Source: Bifidobacterium reuteri DSM 23975 | GTDB taxonomy: Bacteria > Actinomycetota > Actinomycetes > Actinomycetales > Bifidobacteriaceae | Assembly: GCF_000741695.1 (NCBI RefSeq) | Contig: NZ_JGZK01000005.1 | Coordinates: 186,001 to 250,000, forward strand | DNA length: 64,000 nt | Direction: 5' to 3' | Shown here: positions 1 to 11,149 of the stretch, piece after piece | How the letters are laid out: each line of letters begins with the position of its first letter | Position numbering within the stretch: position 1 is the stretch's first letter | The notes under the pieces: model-generated | Seen by the model: the letters and a program-made list of their open reading frames with translations, nothing else | Database searches by the model: none | What the model was told of the DNA's origin: nothing | Position numbers and translations under genes: made by a program

Positions 1-2703
<2,703 letters not shown>

Positions 2704-2708
2704 TGCAA

Positions 2709-2742
2709 CAGGACGGTCGGGGCCATGTCTCCGGCCGTCCTG
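2709..2742. terminator. Stem-loop between convergent genes
   Basis: AGGACGGTCGG and CCGGCCGTCCT form an 11-bp arm pair with one G-T pair around a 10-nt loop, just after the aconitase stop. The T tract is weak (catttatg). It lies between two convergent genes and may serve both directions. Confidence 0.6.
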
Positions 2743-2761
2743 CATTTATGGGTCATGTGGA

Positions 2762-4870
2762 TCAGTGGGACTGCAGACGGCACTGCTTCCAGATGTCGCT
2801 GAGCTTCTGACCATTGGACGTGCGCTTCCATACTTCAAGCCCGCCGCTGCGACGGCCTCCCGCAGCGGCACGGGCGGCCGCAGTGGGCGTCGGGTATTCC
2901 GAGCCGTCATCCAAGCGGAACCGTCCGTTCTCCGTCACCGTGGCATACCAGCGTTCGCCCTTGCGAGGCCGCTCCCAGACCAGCCGTTCGCCGGGCACCA
3001 GCAATCCGGCCTGAATCACCTGACGGATGGTCACACGTTTCGAGCTGTGTGCTGCGTGCGCCGTCGGCGACTGCGCGAGCTGATCGATGCCTTGGACGGT
3101 GAGATCGTTGTTGTTGCGGTCATAACGGATGCCCCAATAATCCACAATGAGGCGAACCGTCTCCGACTGCCGCTTCTCAAGCAGCGAAGGCGTGCAGTCG
3201 TTGTAATCCTTCAGCTCATTGGTCAAAGGAAAACGGCGTGAATCCGAGCGCATGAGCATGCGGTCACGGCGCGCGGCGAATTCGTTGAACTTGTCCAGCT
3301 GCTCTTCGGTGCCTTGGACCAGTGCCAGATTGCCCAGTCGATACAGCCAATGGTCATGCTGCTCGGGTGACCAGTCACTGAACGATTTCGAATGTTCGAT
3401 ATTCACCGGCATGATAGGCAGTGCGCTGCATTTGCGCGGCCTGTCAAGGTGGGATTGCGCCTTCTGCTCATTGGCGCGGATGAGCAGCAGTCGAACCAAC
3501 GCATTGTCTGATTGCAATTCCCCTTGCAGGCGCACCACGGCGTTCTCCTGGTCGTCGTCGCGGACTTTCAGACCGTTGCACCGTTCGACCAGATACCCTT
3601 TGTCGAGATCGCGGATAGCGGCGTTCGCATACCCGCGTCTGTCTGTGACGTCGGTCCGAATCAACGTACGGATTCCGGTCACGCGTTCAAGAGCCGACAG
3701 GATCTCCGACAGACGGCGTTCATCGTGGGGCTCCAATGCGGCGAGCGACGTCGATGCCTTGACGTTCCGTGAGCCGCGTTGTGCGAACGGCGGGCAATCG
3801 GGATTGCCCAGCTGACGATACGAATTGACCAGCGCCCACATGGCTACGGGCTTCCACTCATGGTTGCGGTAGTCGTTCAGTCCCTCGAGACGATGCCGGA
3901 TTTCGGCGGGCAGTATCGTCTCGTTGGGTTTGGAGATGATGCGCCACGCCATCGCATACGGGGCGAGCACGGTGTTGATGAACGAGGCCACCGTGCCGTT
4001 GTCGATATGAGGCTTGAGCACATTGTCGAGGAAATCCTCGATGAGCTTGCCGGTATCCGGCTGATGGGCGAGGATGAGATATAGGTATGAAAAGAACTCG
4101 TCGCTCTCATGCGGGTCGTCGCTGATCGGGTCGATGATGTCGTCCCAGCGTTCGGTATAGGCGTCAAGCTCCGCGTCACTGAGCCCGGATGTGGCCCGTG
4201 CCTTGAAGACGTCGGACGGCGTGAGCGGCAATCCCCGCATGTTCATCACGTCGAAGATGCGATGGGCGCCATCAAGGTTGTCGGTCGTGACGATGACCAG
4301 GGTGACCTGATTGACGAGGTATTGGGCGAACTGCTGCCGCGCGGACATGCCCCACGCGGATATCTCGTCGTACACATTCCGGATGTTCGTTACCATATTG
4401 CGTTGCGCGGCGGTGGCCAGATCGTCGTTGTCCATGTCGAACACGGATTCGAGGTTGTCCTCCTGGACGTGTTCCCGGAAGAATGACGCGTCGCGTTCGC
4501 GCAATGTGAGCCGTGGCTCGCTGATGATGCCGCGCAGCTTGTCGCCGGGTTCCACCAGCAGCGCGTCGAGCTGGTGCATCAGGTCGGCGTCCTGTTCCAG
4601 ATCGCGCAGCACGGCGATGATGATGGATAGGGATACCAACCGCTGCTGCCCGTCGATGACGTCATAGCGGTTGTCACCATGGCGGACCAGGATCAACGAG
4701 CCGAGGAAGTACGGGGTCTGCGGTGTTTTCGAAGCGTCATGCAGATCACTGACCAGTTGGAGAATGTTCTCGGACTTCCAGATATACGCCCGCTGGAAGG
4801 AAGGCACCGTGAAACGGAAATCCGGTGTGAACACCTTTCCCAGTGGCAGTTCCCGTGCGTTGATGGCCAT
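2762..4870 (-). CDS. DUF262-DUF1524 protein with C-terminal RAMA-like domain (GmrSD-type restriction candidate)
   Basis: The 702-residue protein starts at the ATG at 4870, chosen because AGGGGG precedes it by 6 nt; an upstream ATG at 4996 has no good ribosome site and adds a Cys/His-rich tail of shadow type. The N-terminus carries the DUF262 hallmarks PSFQRAY (about residues 23-29) and DGQQR (73-77), the nucleotide-binding/hydrolysis motif of GmrS and related ParB-fold proteins. The DUF1524 (HNH-like) region is around residues 490-580, with NIEHSKSFSDW and RLGNLALVQG; the usual EHIxP is modified to EHS. Residues 613-702 resemble the RAMA domain (VIQAGLLVPGE, DDGSEYPTPTAAARAA, EVWKR), which is thought to read modified DNA. 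A type IV modification-dependent nuclease is inferred. No methylase lies nearby. Confidence 0.85.
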   Translation of the reverse strand: MAINARELPLGKVFTPDFRFTVPSFQRAYIWKSENILQLVSDLHDASKTPQTPYFLGSLILVRHGDNRYDVIDGQQRLVSLSIIIAVLRDLEQDADLMHQLDALLVEPGDKLRGIISEPRLTLRERDASFFREHVQEDNLESVFDMDNDDLATAAQRNMVTNIRNVYDEISAWGMSARQQFAQYLVNQVTLVIVTTDNLDGAHRIFDVMNMRGLPLTPSDVFKARATSGLSDAELDAYTERWDDIIDPISDDPHESDEFFSYLYLILAHQPDTGKLIEDFLDNVLKPHIDNGTVASFINTVLAPYAMAWRIISKPNETILPAEIRHRLEGLNDYRNHEWKPVAMWALVNSYRQLGNPDCPPFAQRGSRNVKASTSLAALEPHDERRLSEILSALERVTGIRTLIRTDVTDRRGYANAAIRDLDKGYLVERCNGLKVRDDDQENAVVRLQGELQSDNALVRLLLIRANEQKAQSHLDRPRKCSALPIMPVNIEHSKSFSDWSPEQHDHWLYRLGNLALVQGTEEQLDKFNEFAARRDRMLMRSDSRRFPLTNELKDYNDCTPSLLEKRQSETVRLIVDYWGIRYDRNNNDLTVQGIDQLAQSPTAHAAHSSKRVTIRQVIQAGLLVPGERLVWERPRKGERWYATVTENGRFRLDDGSEYPTPTAAARAAAGGRRSGGLEVWKRTSNGQKLSDIWKQCRLQSH

Positions 4871-5077
4871 ATGATCCCCCTGTCCGCCCCTTCGCCGTCG
4901 GTTGCTGGAGCCGCTCGCATGCATGTGCCGATGGATACCGCACTCGCATCCGCATGCAACAGTTCCGCAGTTCAGCTTACCAGCGCAAGCTGGCAAACGC
5001 GGGGGCGGTATCCGCGCGTATGCCGGCGATGCGGTTTGTGTTGTGGAGCGCTCCGTGGCAAGTACGGTTCCGCAGCG

Positions 5078-5743
5078 TCAGTCGTGCTCGGGAACCGCGC
5101 CCTCATAGAGATAGAAGGACATATCGTCATGATGGTATCGGGATGCGTCCAGGTCGATGGACGCGATCCGCTCGAGCCCATGATGGGTGTAGAAACCCAC
5201 ATTGCAGGAGGTGTCCGTGAACAGGAAGTACTTCGTCATGCCGCTCCTGCGGAAATCATCGAGCATCCTCCGGAACATACGCTTGCCCAGACCATGGCCT
5301 TGAGCTTCAGGTGAGAGCGCGAAGAGCACCACTTCGGCGGCATAATCATGGCCGGACCGCGAAGCCCGACTGCGCAGCATCCGGTCCAAGGCAAGGATGC
5401 CCACGATTTCATGGGCTGCACGCAGGCCTTCACGGGAGCGCATGAGTCCGCCCAGAAGACGGAGATACCTGCGGGCATGCGTATTGCATCGGTTCCGGGT
5501 CTCACGTGAGTCGATGCGGCCCAGAATCAGCGCGACCGGTTTGCCATCCACCACTGCGGTATAGGCGTTGGTGGTTCGGGCCAGACAGTTCTCCCAGTCG
5601 GCCTCGGCCGCGAGCATGCCGATACGTTCGCTGAAGTCGGCATACCAAGTGCGTCGCACCAGATCGATCAGTGCGGGGTGGTCGTCTCGCTGCAAAGGGC
5701 GAATCGTTGCGGTCTCATGCTCAAGTTCTTGCATGTGTTTCAT
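5078..5743 (-). CDS. GNAT-family N-acetyltransferase
   Basis: The 221-residue protein has the GNAT fold. The acetyl-CoA loop is seen in LSPEAQGHGLGKRMFRRML, followed by the typical C-terminal strand with a CNVGFYTHHGLER stretch, which matches the FYxxxGF pattern of the family. The substrate cannot be read from the sequence. The ATG at 5743 is preceded by AAGG at short spacing; a second ATG three codons on is possible. The gene stands alone on the minus strand between the restriction-like gene and the two-component pair. Confidence is high for the family, nil for the substrate. Confidence 0.88.
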   Translation of the reverse strand: MKHMQELEHETATIRPLQRDDHPALIDLVRRTWYADFSERIGMLAAEADWENCLARTTNAYTAVVDGKPVALILGRIDSRETRNRCNTHARRYLRLLGGLMRSREGLRAAHEIVGILALDRMLRSRASRSGHDYAAEVVLFALSPEAQGHGLGKRMFRRMLDDFRRSGMTKYFLFTDTSCNVGFYTHHGLERIASIDLDASRYHHDDMSFYLYEGAVPEHD

Positions 5744-5887
5744 TATGCCTTATGCCCAGGGGCGGAATTGCACTGTGCTGCGATACCGTGTGCGGCGTTT
5801 GCGGCGGAATCCGACTGGGAGAGGCCATTGTGCAGGAACGGGAGCGTACTCAGGCAATCCGCCGAAGAGACGCGGCCTATATAAAGC

Positions 5888-6650
5888 CTACAATCGTGCC
5901 GGCAGGTCGGCGCGCTCCACCAATCGGGCCATCTGCACGCGGCCCATGTCGAGCTTGTCGGCGGCCGAGGAGAGATGCGCCTTGGCGGTACGTTCCGAGA
6001 TGAACATCCGGGAGGCGATTTCGGCGTTCGTATAGCCTTCCGCCGCGAGCATCACGGCCTCGCGCTCGCGGTCGGGCAATGCATCGAGCAATGCCCGCGC
6101 CTCGTCCCTGCGCGATTGGGGACGCGACTTGCTCAAGCCGTCGATCAGCTGTTTTTGGCTGACCGTCATTGAATTGGGGCTCGCCTGTGCATACGCCGAT
6201 GATGCGGCGGATGATGCAGTCCGGGGCGTCGGTCTTCGATACGAATCCTTCGGCACCCGCCTCCACTGCACGTTCGACGGTGCCGGAGGGACTCAGCGAA
6301 GTCAGAATCAGCACATGCGGAGCAGGGGAGAGCGCTCGCAGTTGGCGGGTCGCCTCGATGCCGTCCACTCCGGGCATGGCGATGTCCATCAGCACCACAT
6401 CCGGATGTTCGAGCGCGGCTCGGCGCACGCACGTCTCACCATCGGTGGATGAGGAAGCCACCACGATTCGCCCGTGGGAATAATCGTTCAGAATCAGACT
6501 CATCGCTTGGCAGATCATCGGGTCGTCGTCGATGATGCTGACCCTGATCGGCCTTGTCCCGATGCTTTCGGCATCAGTCTGCGCGCCATCGTCCGGCACC
6601 GACTGTGCGGCGGATATGGTACTGCCGTTCTTCTCGCTCACAGAAGACAT
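5888..6650 (-). pseudogene. NarL/FixJ-type response regulator, frameshifted in an A5 tract
   Basis: The ATG at 6650 begins one base after the stop codon of the histidine kinase gene, so the two are translationally coupled. The first frame encodes a receiver domain with the acidic pair (SIIDDDP), the phospho-acceptor region VVLMDIAMPGVDG and the conserved Lys in GFVSKTD. The LuxR-type helix-turn-helix (LPDREREAVMLAAEGYTNAE, ISERTAKAHL) is complete but in another frame. Reading the run of five A on the coding strand (plus-strand T run 6152-6156) as four joins the frames as QPKQLIDGLSKS, giving a regulator of normal size (about 253 codons). The lesion may be a true mutation, a slippage site or a sequence error. 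As read, the protein lacks its DNA-binding domain. Confidence 0.85.
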
Positions 6651-6651
6651 C

Positions 6652-8046
6652 TTAGCTGCGCCACGGCAACTGCACGTCCACGTGGAACAGGTGGCGATCG
6701 TCCACGCCATACCGGCATTGTCCGCCTGCCGCATGCACGCGGGCCGCAAGACCGGGCAGCCCTGCGCCATGACCTGCTCGGTGAGCGGCTTTGTCGGTAG
6801 CGGTATCGGTAGCGGTATCGGGCATCGGATTGCTGATATGGATGTGCACGCCGGACTGCGGAGCCACGGAGACCTCCAAGGAGACCGGCATGCCGGGGGC
6901 GTGCCGCCGCGCGTTCGTCAATCCTTCTTGGATCGCCCGGTAGGCGGCCTTGCTGATGGCCTCATCCAATGCACTCAGCTGCTGGATATCGATCCACGTG
7001 TTGAGCGAGGTGCCGGAATTGCGCGTATCGGTGATCAACGCGTCCAATGATTCACGGGTCAAAGCGGTGTTGTCGGATGGGGCGAGCTGCTCCCACGCCT
7101 GTTGCGGGTTGCGCAGCATGTCGATGATTGCATGCGCCTCGTCCAACGCTCCAGCCGACTGGCGGCGAATGTCTTCGGCCTTGTCCGCCAAGGCCTTCGC
7201 CTCAGGCGTGTCTCCGAGTCTGTCAGCCTCCGCCTTGAGTGCACTGGCGTTCAACGCCATCAGGGACAGCGAATGGGCAAGCGTGTCATGGGCTTCGGCG
7301 GCGATCGCGTCGGCGAGTTGCTGGTTGTGAAGATCGCTTTGCAATGTCGCCGCTTGGGTGGTGGCTGCATCGGCCATCGCGTTCGCCGTGCGCAGGCTGG
7401 CGCGCGACCGGATATGCAGGCCGATGAGCACGGCGATGGCCACGAAAATCAGCGAGGCCACCGCCGCGCTGATCACCACGGTCGGTTCCTCCACCATCAT
7501 GACAATCGGCTCACCTGAATCGCCGCCGGTATCCGGTTCGGCGAAGAACAAGTGCCATATGGATGCGTCAGGTTGTTGGAAGGCGTCCCGCAACTGGCTG
7601 ATCAGCGTTACTATGGTGCCCGCAGCGACGGCCCGTATGGTCGTGTGTCGGTCGGTTCTACGGGCCAGCAACGATGTCATCGCCATCAAGGCGATCAATG
7701 AGTCGAACGGGAACACCACGACCAGTATGCAGGAGATCCAGAATGTCGCTTCCGGATACTCGTTGCGCGCCAGCAGCAGAAAACCGGACGGCAATGCGAC
7801 CAATACACATATGACGACCAGCACGAACCCGGCGGAATCCTGATCGAAATTCCTCGAAAAGAACGAGGTCTGCGACAGACACATGAAACTGGCCAATGGC
7901 ACCATGGTCGCCGAGCACCATCGCTTAGTGATCACAGGCACCTCATCCGGTTGAGGTCTGGACGTAGTCGTTGTTCTTCGACTTGGCGAAATCCGGTGGC
8001 GTACTTTTCTTTCCGGCTGCGTACCTGCAACGTTTCGATCAGTCAT
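6652..8046 (-). CDS. NarL-class sensor histidine kinase
   Basis: The protein of about 464 residues (467 if the GTG at 8055 is used; neither start has a strong ribosome site) has several membrane segments in its first 200 residues (for example FVLVVICVLVALPSGFLLLA). These are followed by a HisKA_3 dimerisation domain with the phospho-His motif HDTLAHSLSLM. The HATPase region has an N box (YRAIQEGLTNARRHA) and a G box (GHGAGLPGLAARV). A short duplicated 12-mer near 6796-6819 encodes TATDTATD just before the G box. The gene forms an operon with the downstream response regulator (1-base gap). No periplasmic sensor domain is obvious, so the signal is probably sensed in or near the membrane, as in many bifidobacterial and Firmicute cell-envelope kinases (inference). 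Confidence 0.92.
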   Translation of the reverse strand: MTDRNVAGTQPERKVRHRISPSRRTTTTSRPQPDEVPVITKRWCSATMVPLASFMCLSQTSFFSRNFDQDSAGFVLVVICVLVALPSGFLLLARNEYPEATFWISCILVVVFPFDSLIALMAMTSLLARRTDRHTTIRAVAAGTIVTLISQLRDAFQQPDASIWHLFFAEPDTGGDSGEPIVMMVEEPTVVISAAVASLIFVAIAVLIGLHIRSRASLRTANAMADAATTQAATLQSDLHNQQLADAIAAEAHDTLAHSLSLMALNASALKAEADRLGDTPEAKALADKAEDIRRQSAGALDEAHAIIDMLRNPQQAWEQLAPSDNTALTRESLDALITDTRNSGTSLNTWIDIQQLSALDEAISKAAYRAIQEGLTNARRHAPGMPVSLEVSVAPQSGVHIHISNPMPDTATDTATDKAAHRAGHGAGLPGLAARVHAAGGQCRYGVDDRHLFHVDVQLPWRS

Positions 8047-8247
8047 GGATACCACTGTATGGCCTGTCCCAGCCTGCCGCCACTGGACGCCAGGGCGGAA
8101 CCATGCCCGGCAAATTGCCCGACCGGGCAGAGGACTCTGACCATTCGTCCACTACCTTCGGCGACCGTCGAACGGTAACGTCGAAAACGATTCAATCAAC
8201 GGGAAGACATTGCGCCGCAATGGTGCAGTTGAGGAAAGGAGAGCGTC

Positions 8248-8829
8248 ATGGCACATCAAGACGAGGCTCAATCGGCATCCGGAACCAAAACGAAAAAGCC
8301 AATCTGGAAGCGTTGGTGGTTCTGGCTTGTCATTATCGTGGTGATTGCGGCCATCGGCAGTCAAATGGGAGGGGCATCTGGGCAGACGGGGACGCAGTCC
8401 TCGCAGAGCAGCTCCAGCCAGAACGCGACCAATAACGCTGGTTCGGACAAGGACTCCACAAATACCGGTTCCACCGGTACCGACAGTGCCGACAATGGCG
8501 GTGCCGATCAGAAGTCCGACGTGCCTGCCGAATACCGATCCGCGTTGAAGAAGGCGGAATCGTACGCGACCGTCATGCATATGTCCAAGCAGGGCATCTA
8601 CGATCAGCTCACCAGCGAATACGGTGAGAAGTTCTCCGCCGAGGCCGCCCAATATGCCGTCGACAACGTCAAGGCGGACTGGAACGCGAATGCGCTGGCC
8701 AAGGCGAAGAACTATCAGGAGACCATGTCCATGTCGCCTGAGGCTATTCGAGACCAGCTCACCAGCGAGAACGGGGAGAAATTCACCGCCGAGGAAGCGG
8801 ATTACGCCATCCAGCATCTCAATGAATGA
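8248..8829 (+). CDS. Ltp-family membrane-anchored surface protein
   Basis: The 193-residue protein has a short basic N-terminus, one hydrophobic segment at about residues 25-40 (WWFWLVIIVVIAAIG), a Ser/Gly/Asn/Thr-rich linker (about 45-90), then two tandem Ltp repeats of about 47 residues (KKAESYATVMHMSKQGIYDQ and AKAKNYQETMSMSPEAIRDQ, both continuing LTSExGEKF). The family (PF07553) includes Ltp of a Streptococcus thermophilus phage, a superinfection-exclusion lipoprotein. No lipobox Cys is present here, so anchoring should be by the uncleaved membrane segment. The start is supported by AAGGAGA 6 nt upstream of the ATG. It is divergent from the sensor kinase, which makes it a possible target (inference). 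Confidence 0.88.
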   Translation: MAHQDEAQSASGTKTKKPIWKRWWFWLVIIVVIAAIGSQMGGASGQTGTQSSQSSSSQNATNNAGSDKDSTNTGSTGTDSADNGGADQKSDVPAEYRSALKKAESYATVMHMSKQGIYDQLTSEYGEKFSAEAAQYAVDNVKADWNANALAKAKNYQETMSMSPEAIRDQLTSENGEKFTAEEADYAIQHLNE

Positions 8830-8857
8830 CCGATCTCTTTCGCGATGGGGCGTTACG

Positions 8858-8893
8858 CCAATCCCGCCATCCGCTTTCGGAAGGCGGGATTGG
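8858..8893 (+). terminator. Strong stem-loop after the Ltp-family gene
   Basis: CCAATCCCGCC pairs perfectly with GGCGGGATTGG, and the interior adds TCCG/CGGA around CTTT. No T run follows, so termination efficiency is uncertain; mRNA 3'-end protection is an alternative. Confidence 0.6.
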
Positions 8894-9013
8894 TGCTGCT
8901 GCGCGGCCTGCGGCGGACAACAGCGACGTTTCGCCCTAAGACGAGGGATTTCATGGAACGTTCAGGTTTGTTCGGCTAGGATTGGTTCTGGAACAACAGA
9001 TGAAGGAGCGAAT

Positions 9014-9913
9014 ATGACATTCGGTCAGCAGCCCCAGAACAACGGGCAGTACAACCCGCAATACAATACCCCCGACTACAACGCCGCCCAGCAGGCAGGA
9101 TACGGACAGAACTACGGCGCTCCCCAGGGCGGACACCAGTTCGGCATGAACTATCAGAACGTCCAGCAGCAGTACCAGTACGCGCAGCCGCAAGGTGCCG
9201 GCGCAGGCGCGGCCGCCATCAACACCACGATGACCTACAACGTCGAAGAGGCGCGACGCGTTTCCGTCAGCAAGGTCTATGGCGAGATGACCATCGGCCT
9301 GATCGTCACCGCCATCGTGGCTGTGGCCGGACAGGTCACCGGCGCCTATTACAGCTTCCTCATGGCCACCGGCATGATCGGTCTCATCGGCCTGTGCGTG
9401 GCACAGGTCGCACTCGCCGTGGTGCTCGGCATGCGCGTGACCAAGATGAAGTCCTCCACCGCCCGTGTCATGTTCTACGTGTACGCGGCACTGATGGGAT
9501 TCACGCTGAGCTCCATCTTCATGGTCTATGACCTCGGCTCCATCGGCCTGGCGCTCGGTATCACCGCCGCGTTCTTCTTCGCCCTCACCATGTTCGGCAT
9601 GACCACCAAGATCAATATGCTCAAGGCCGGTCCGATTCTCATGGTCGGCCTCATCGTGCTCATCATCTCGCAGGTCGTGCTCATGTTCCTGCAGGTCGAT
9701 GGCATGACGCAGATCGTCTGCGCCATCGGCTTGGTGCTGTTCGCCGGCATGACCATCTACGACGCGCAGTCCACTCGCGCATTGCTCACCGAATATGAGG
9801 CGCAGGGTCCGGAGATGGTCAAGAAGATCTCCATCCTGTGCGCGTTGAACCTGTACCTCGATTTCGTGAACATGTTCCTCTACATCCTCCAGTTGCTCGG
9901 CAACCGCGACTGA
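9014..9913 (+). CDS. Bax-inhibitor-1-like (YccA/YbhL-type) membrane protein with Q/N/Y-rich N-terminus
   Basis: The 299-residue protein starts at the ATG at 9014, which follows GAAGGAG by 5 nt. Residues 1 to about 72 are soluble and rich in Gln, Asn, Tyr and Gly (YNPQYNTPDYNAAQQAGYGQ and similar). The rest holds about seven membrane helices typical of the BAX-inhibitor-1-like family (PF12811), including the conserved late segment GMTIYDAQSTRALL, where acidic residues line the proposed cation path. The bacterial family is linked to calcium leak and membrane-protein quality control; the role here is not known. The gene is monocistronic with its own downstream terminator. Confidence 0.88.
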   Translation: MTFGQQPQNNGQYNPQYNTPDYNAAQQAGYGQNYGAPQGGHQFGMNYQNVQQQYQYAQPQGAGAGAAAINTTMTYNVEEARRVSVSKVYGEMTIGLIVTAIVAVAGQVTGAYYSFLMATGMIGLIGLCVAQVALAVVLGMRVTKMKSSTARVMFYVYAALMGFTLSSIFMVYDLGSIGLALGITAAFFFALTMFGMTTKINMLKAGPILMVGLIVLIISQVVLMFLQVDGMTQIVCAIGLVLFAGMTIYDAQSTRALLTEYEAQGPEMVKKISILCALNLYLDFVNMFLYILQLLGNRD

Positions 9914-9972
9914 CGGACAACCGATGATGCGACGCGTGCACTGACGTGTGCACTTGCAGCGCGACACATGGC

Positions 9973-10002
9973 AAGCCCGACCACAATGTGGCCGGGCTTT
10001 TT
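9973..10002 (+). terminator. Rho-independent terminator
   Basis: AAGCCCG pairs with CGGGCTT around an inner CCAC-AAT-GTGG stem and runs into TTTTT. It terminates the Bax-inhibitor-1-like gene. Confidence 0.88.
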
Positions 10003-10038
10003 CATGCCCGACACAAACGCGAGTTAGGTTGGTGCCCC

Positions 10039-11052
10039 ATGAGAAGACAAGAGCTTATGGGCATGTTCTGCCTGTTGTTGACCGCGCTGATCTGGGGATT
10101 CGCGTTCGTGGCGCAGGTGCAGGGCATGGATTCCATGTCGCCGCTGTTCTTCAACGCCAGTCGATTCACGTTGGGCGCGCTCTCTCTTGTGCCGATTCTG
10201 ATTTGGCAGCGCTGGCGGGGGCGTGTGGGATCGTCCGTCGCCGCCGTGGATGCTGACTCCGGGCGACCTGTTTCAGCATCGCCGGATACGTCGGAAGACG
10301 CATCCTCGCATGGCACACACGCCGTGCCGTTCTGGGCGGCATGGCTCGCCAATCCGATCGTGGTTTCCGTGTTGTGCGGCGTGGTGCTGTTCACCGCGAG
10401 CACCCTGCAGCAATACGGCATCCTCTACGGCAAATCGGCCGGTCGGGCCGGATTCCTCACCGCCCTGTACATTGTGATGGTGCCGCTGCTGGCTTTCGTG
10501 TTCCTCCGCCGTCGTATCGGCATTCTGGTCGGCGCGGCCGTGGCGTTTGCAGTCGTGGGCTTCTACCTGCTGTGCGTCACCGACGGGTTCGGCTCCATAG
10601 GCTTTGCGGACATCCTGTTGCTGTTCACTGCCGTGCTGTTCGCGGCCCATATCCTCATCATCGACACGCTAGGCTCCAAGGTGAACGCCATTGTCCTGTC
10701 GTTCGGCCAGTTTTGCACCACTGCGGTCCTGAGCTGGATTGGCTCGATGATCGAAGGCTCGGTGGATTGGGTCGGGGCGGCGCATTCCTGGCTGCCGATT
10801 CTGTATGCCGGCATTGGATCGGTGGGCATTGCCTACACCTTGCAGGCGGTGGGGCAGCAGTGGGTGCCGCCCACGCGGGCGAGCCTGCTGATGAGCCTCG
10901 AATCGTTCTTCTCGGCCGTTGGTGGTGCGATCTTCCTCGGCGAGGTCATGACCCCGCGCGGCTACCTCGGTTGCGCGCTGATCTTCTTCGGCACGCTGCT
11001 GGCCCAAGCCCCCGCCAAACTCCCGAAGTTCCGTGACGGAAGCGATTCCTGA
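10039..11052 (+). CDS. EamA/DMT-superfamily permease
   Basis: The 337-residue membrane protein has two EamA repeats, about ten helices in all (LLLTALIWGFAFVAQVQGM at the start; the second repeat from GFADILLLFTAVLFAAHILI). It ends with the conserved PTRASLLMSLESFFSAVGGA and a final helix before a basic tail. A polar, Ser/Asp-rich insertion (about residues 62-92) separates early helices. The ATG at 10039 (MRRQELMGMF) is chosen because it gives a normal first helix; the ribosome site is weak. The family exports amino acids or other metabolites; the substrate is unknown. It is convergent with the alarmone synthetase gene. Confidence 0.88.
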   Translation: MRRQELMGMFCLLLTALIWGFAFVAQVQGMDSMSPLFFNASRFTLGALSLVPILIWQRWRGRVGSSVAAVDADSGRPVSASPDTSEDASSHGTHAVPFWAAWLANPIVVSVLCGVVLFTASTLQQYGILYGKSAGRAGFLTALYIVMVPLLAFVFLRRRIGILVGAAVAFAVVGFYLLCVTDGFGSIGFADILLLFTAVLFAAHILIIDTLGSKVNAIVLSFGQFCTTAVLSWIGSMIEGSVDWVGAAHSWLPILYAGIGSVGIAYTLQAVGQQWVPPTRASLLMSLESFFSAVGGAIFLGEVMTPRGYLGCALIFFGTLLAQAPAKLPKFRDGSDS

Positions 11053-11149
11053 GTGCGGTTTCGGCGGTGGAAGTGCTGTATCTGGTCGGCCGGAGTCGCT
11101 TCATGATGTCCTATGTCCACGCCACTGTCCACGCCATCCTGCCTGCGCA

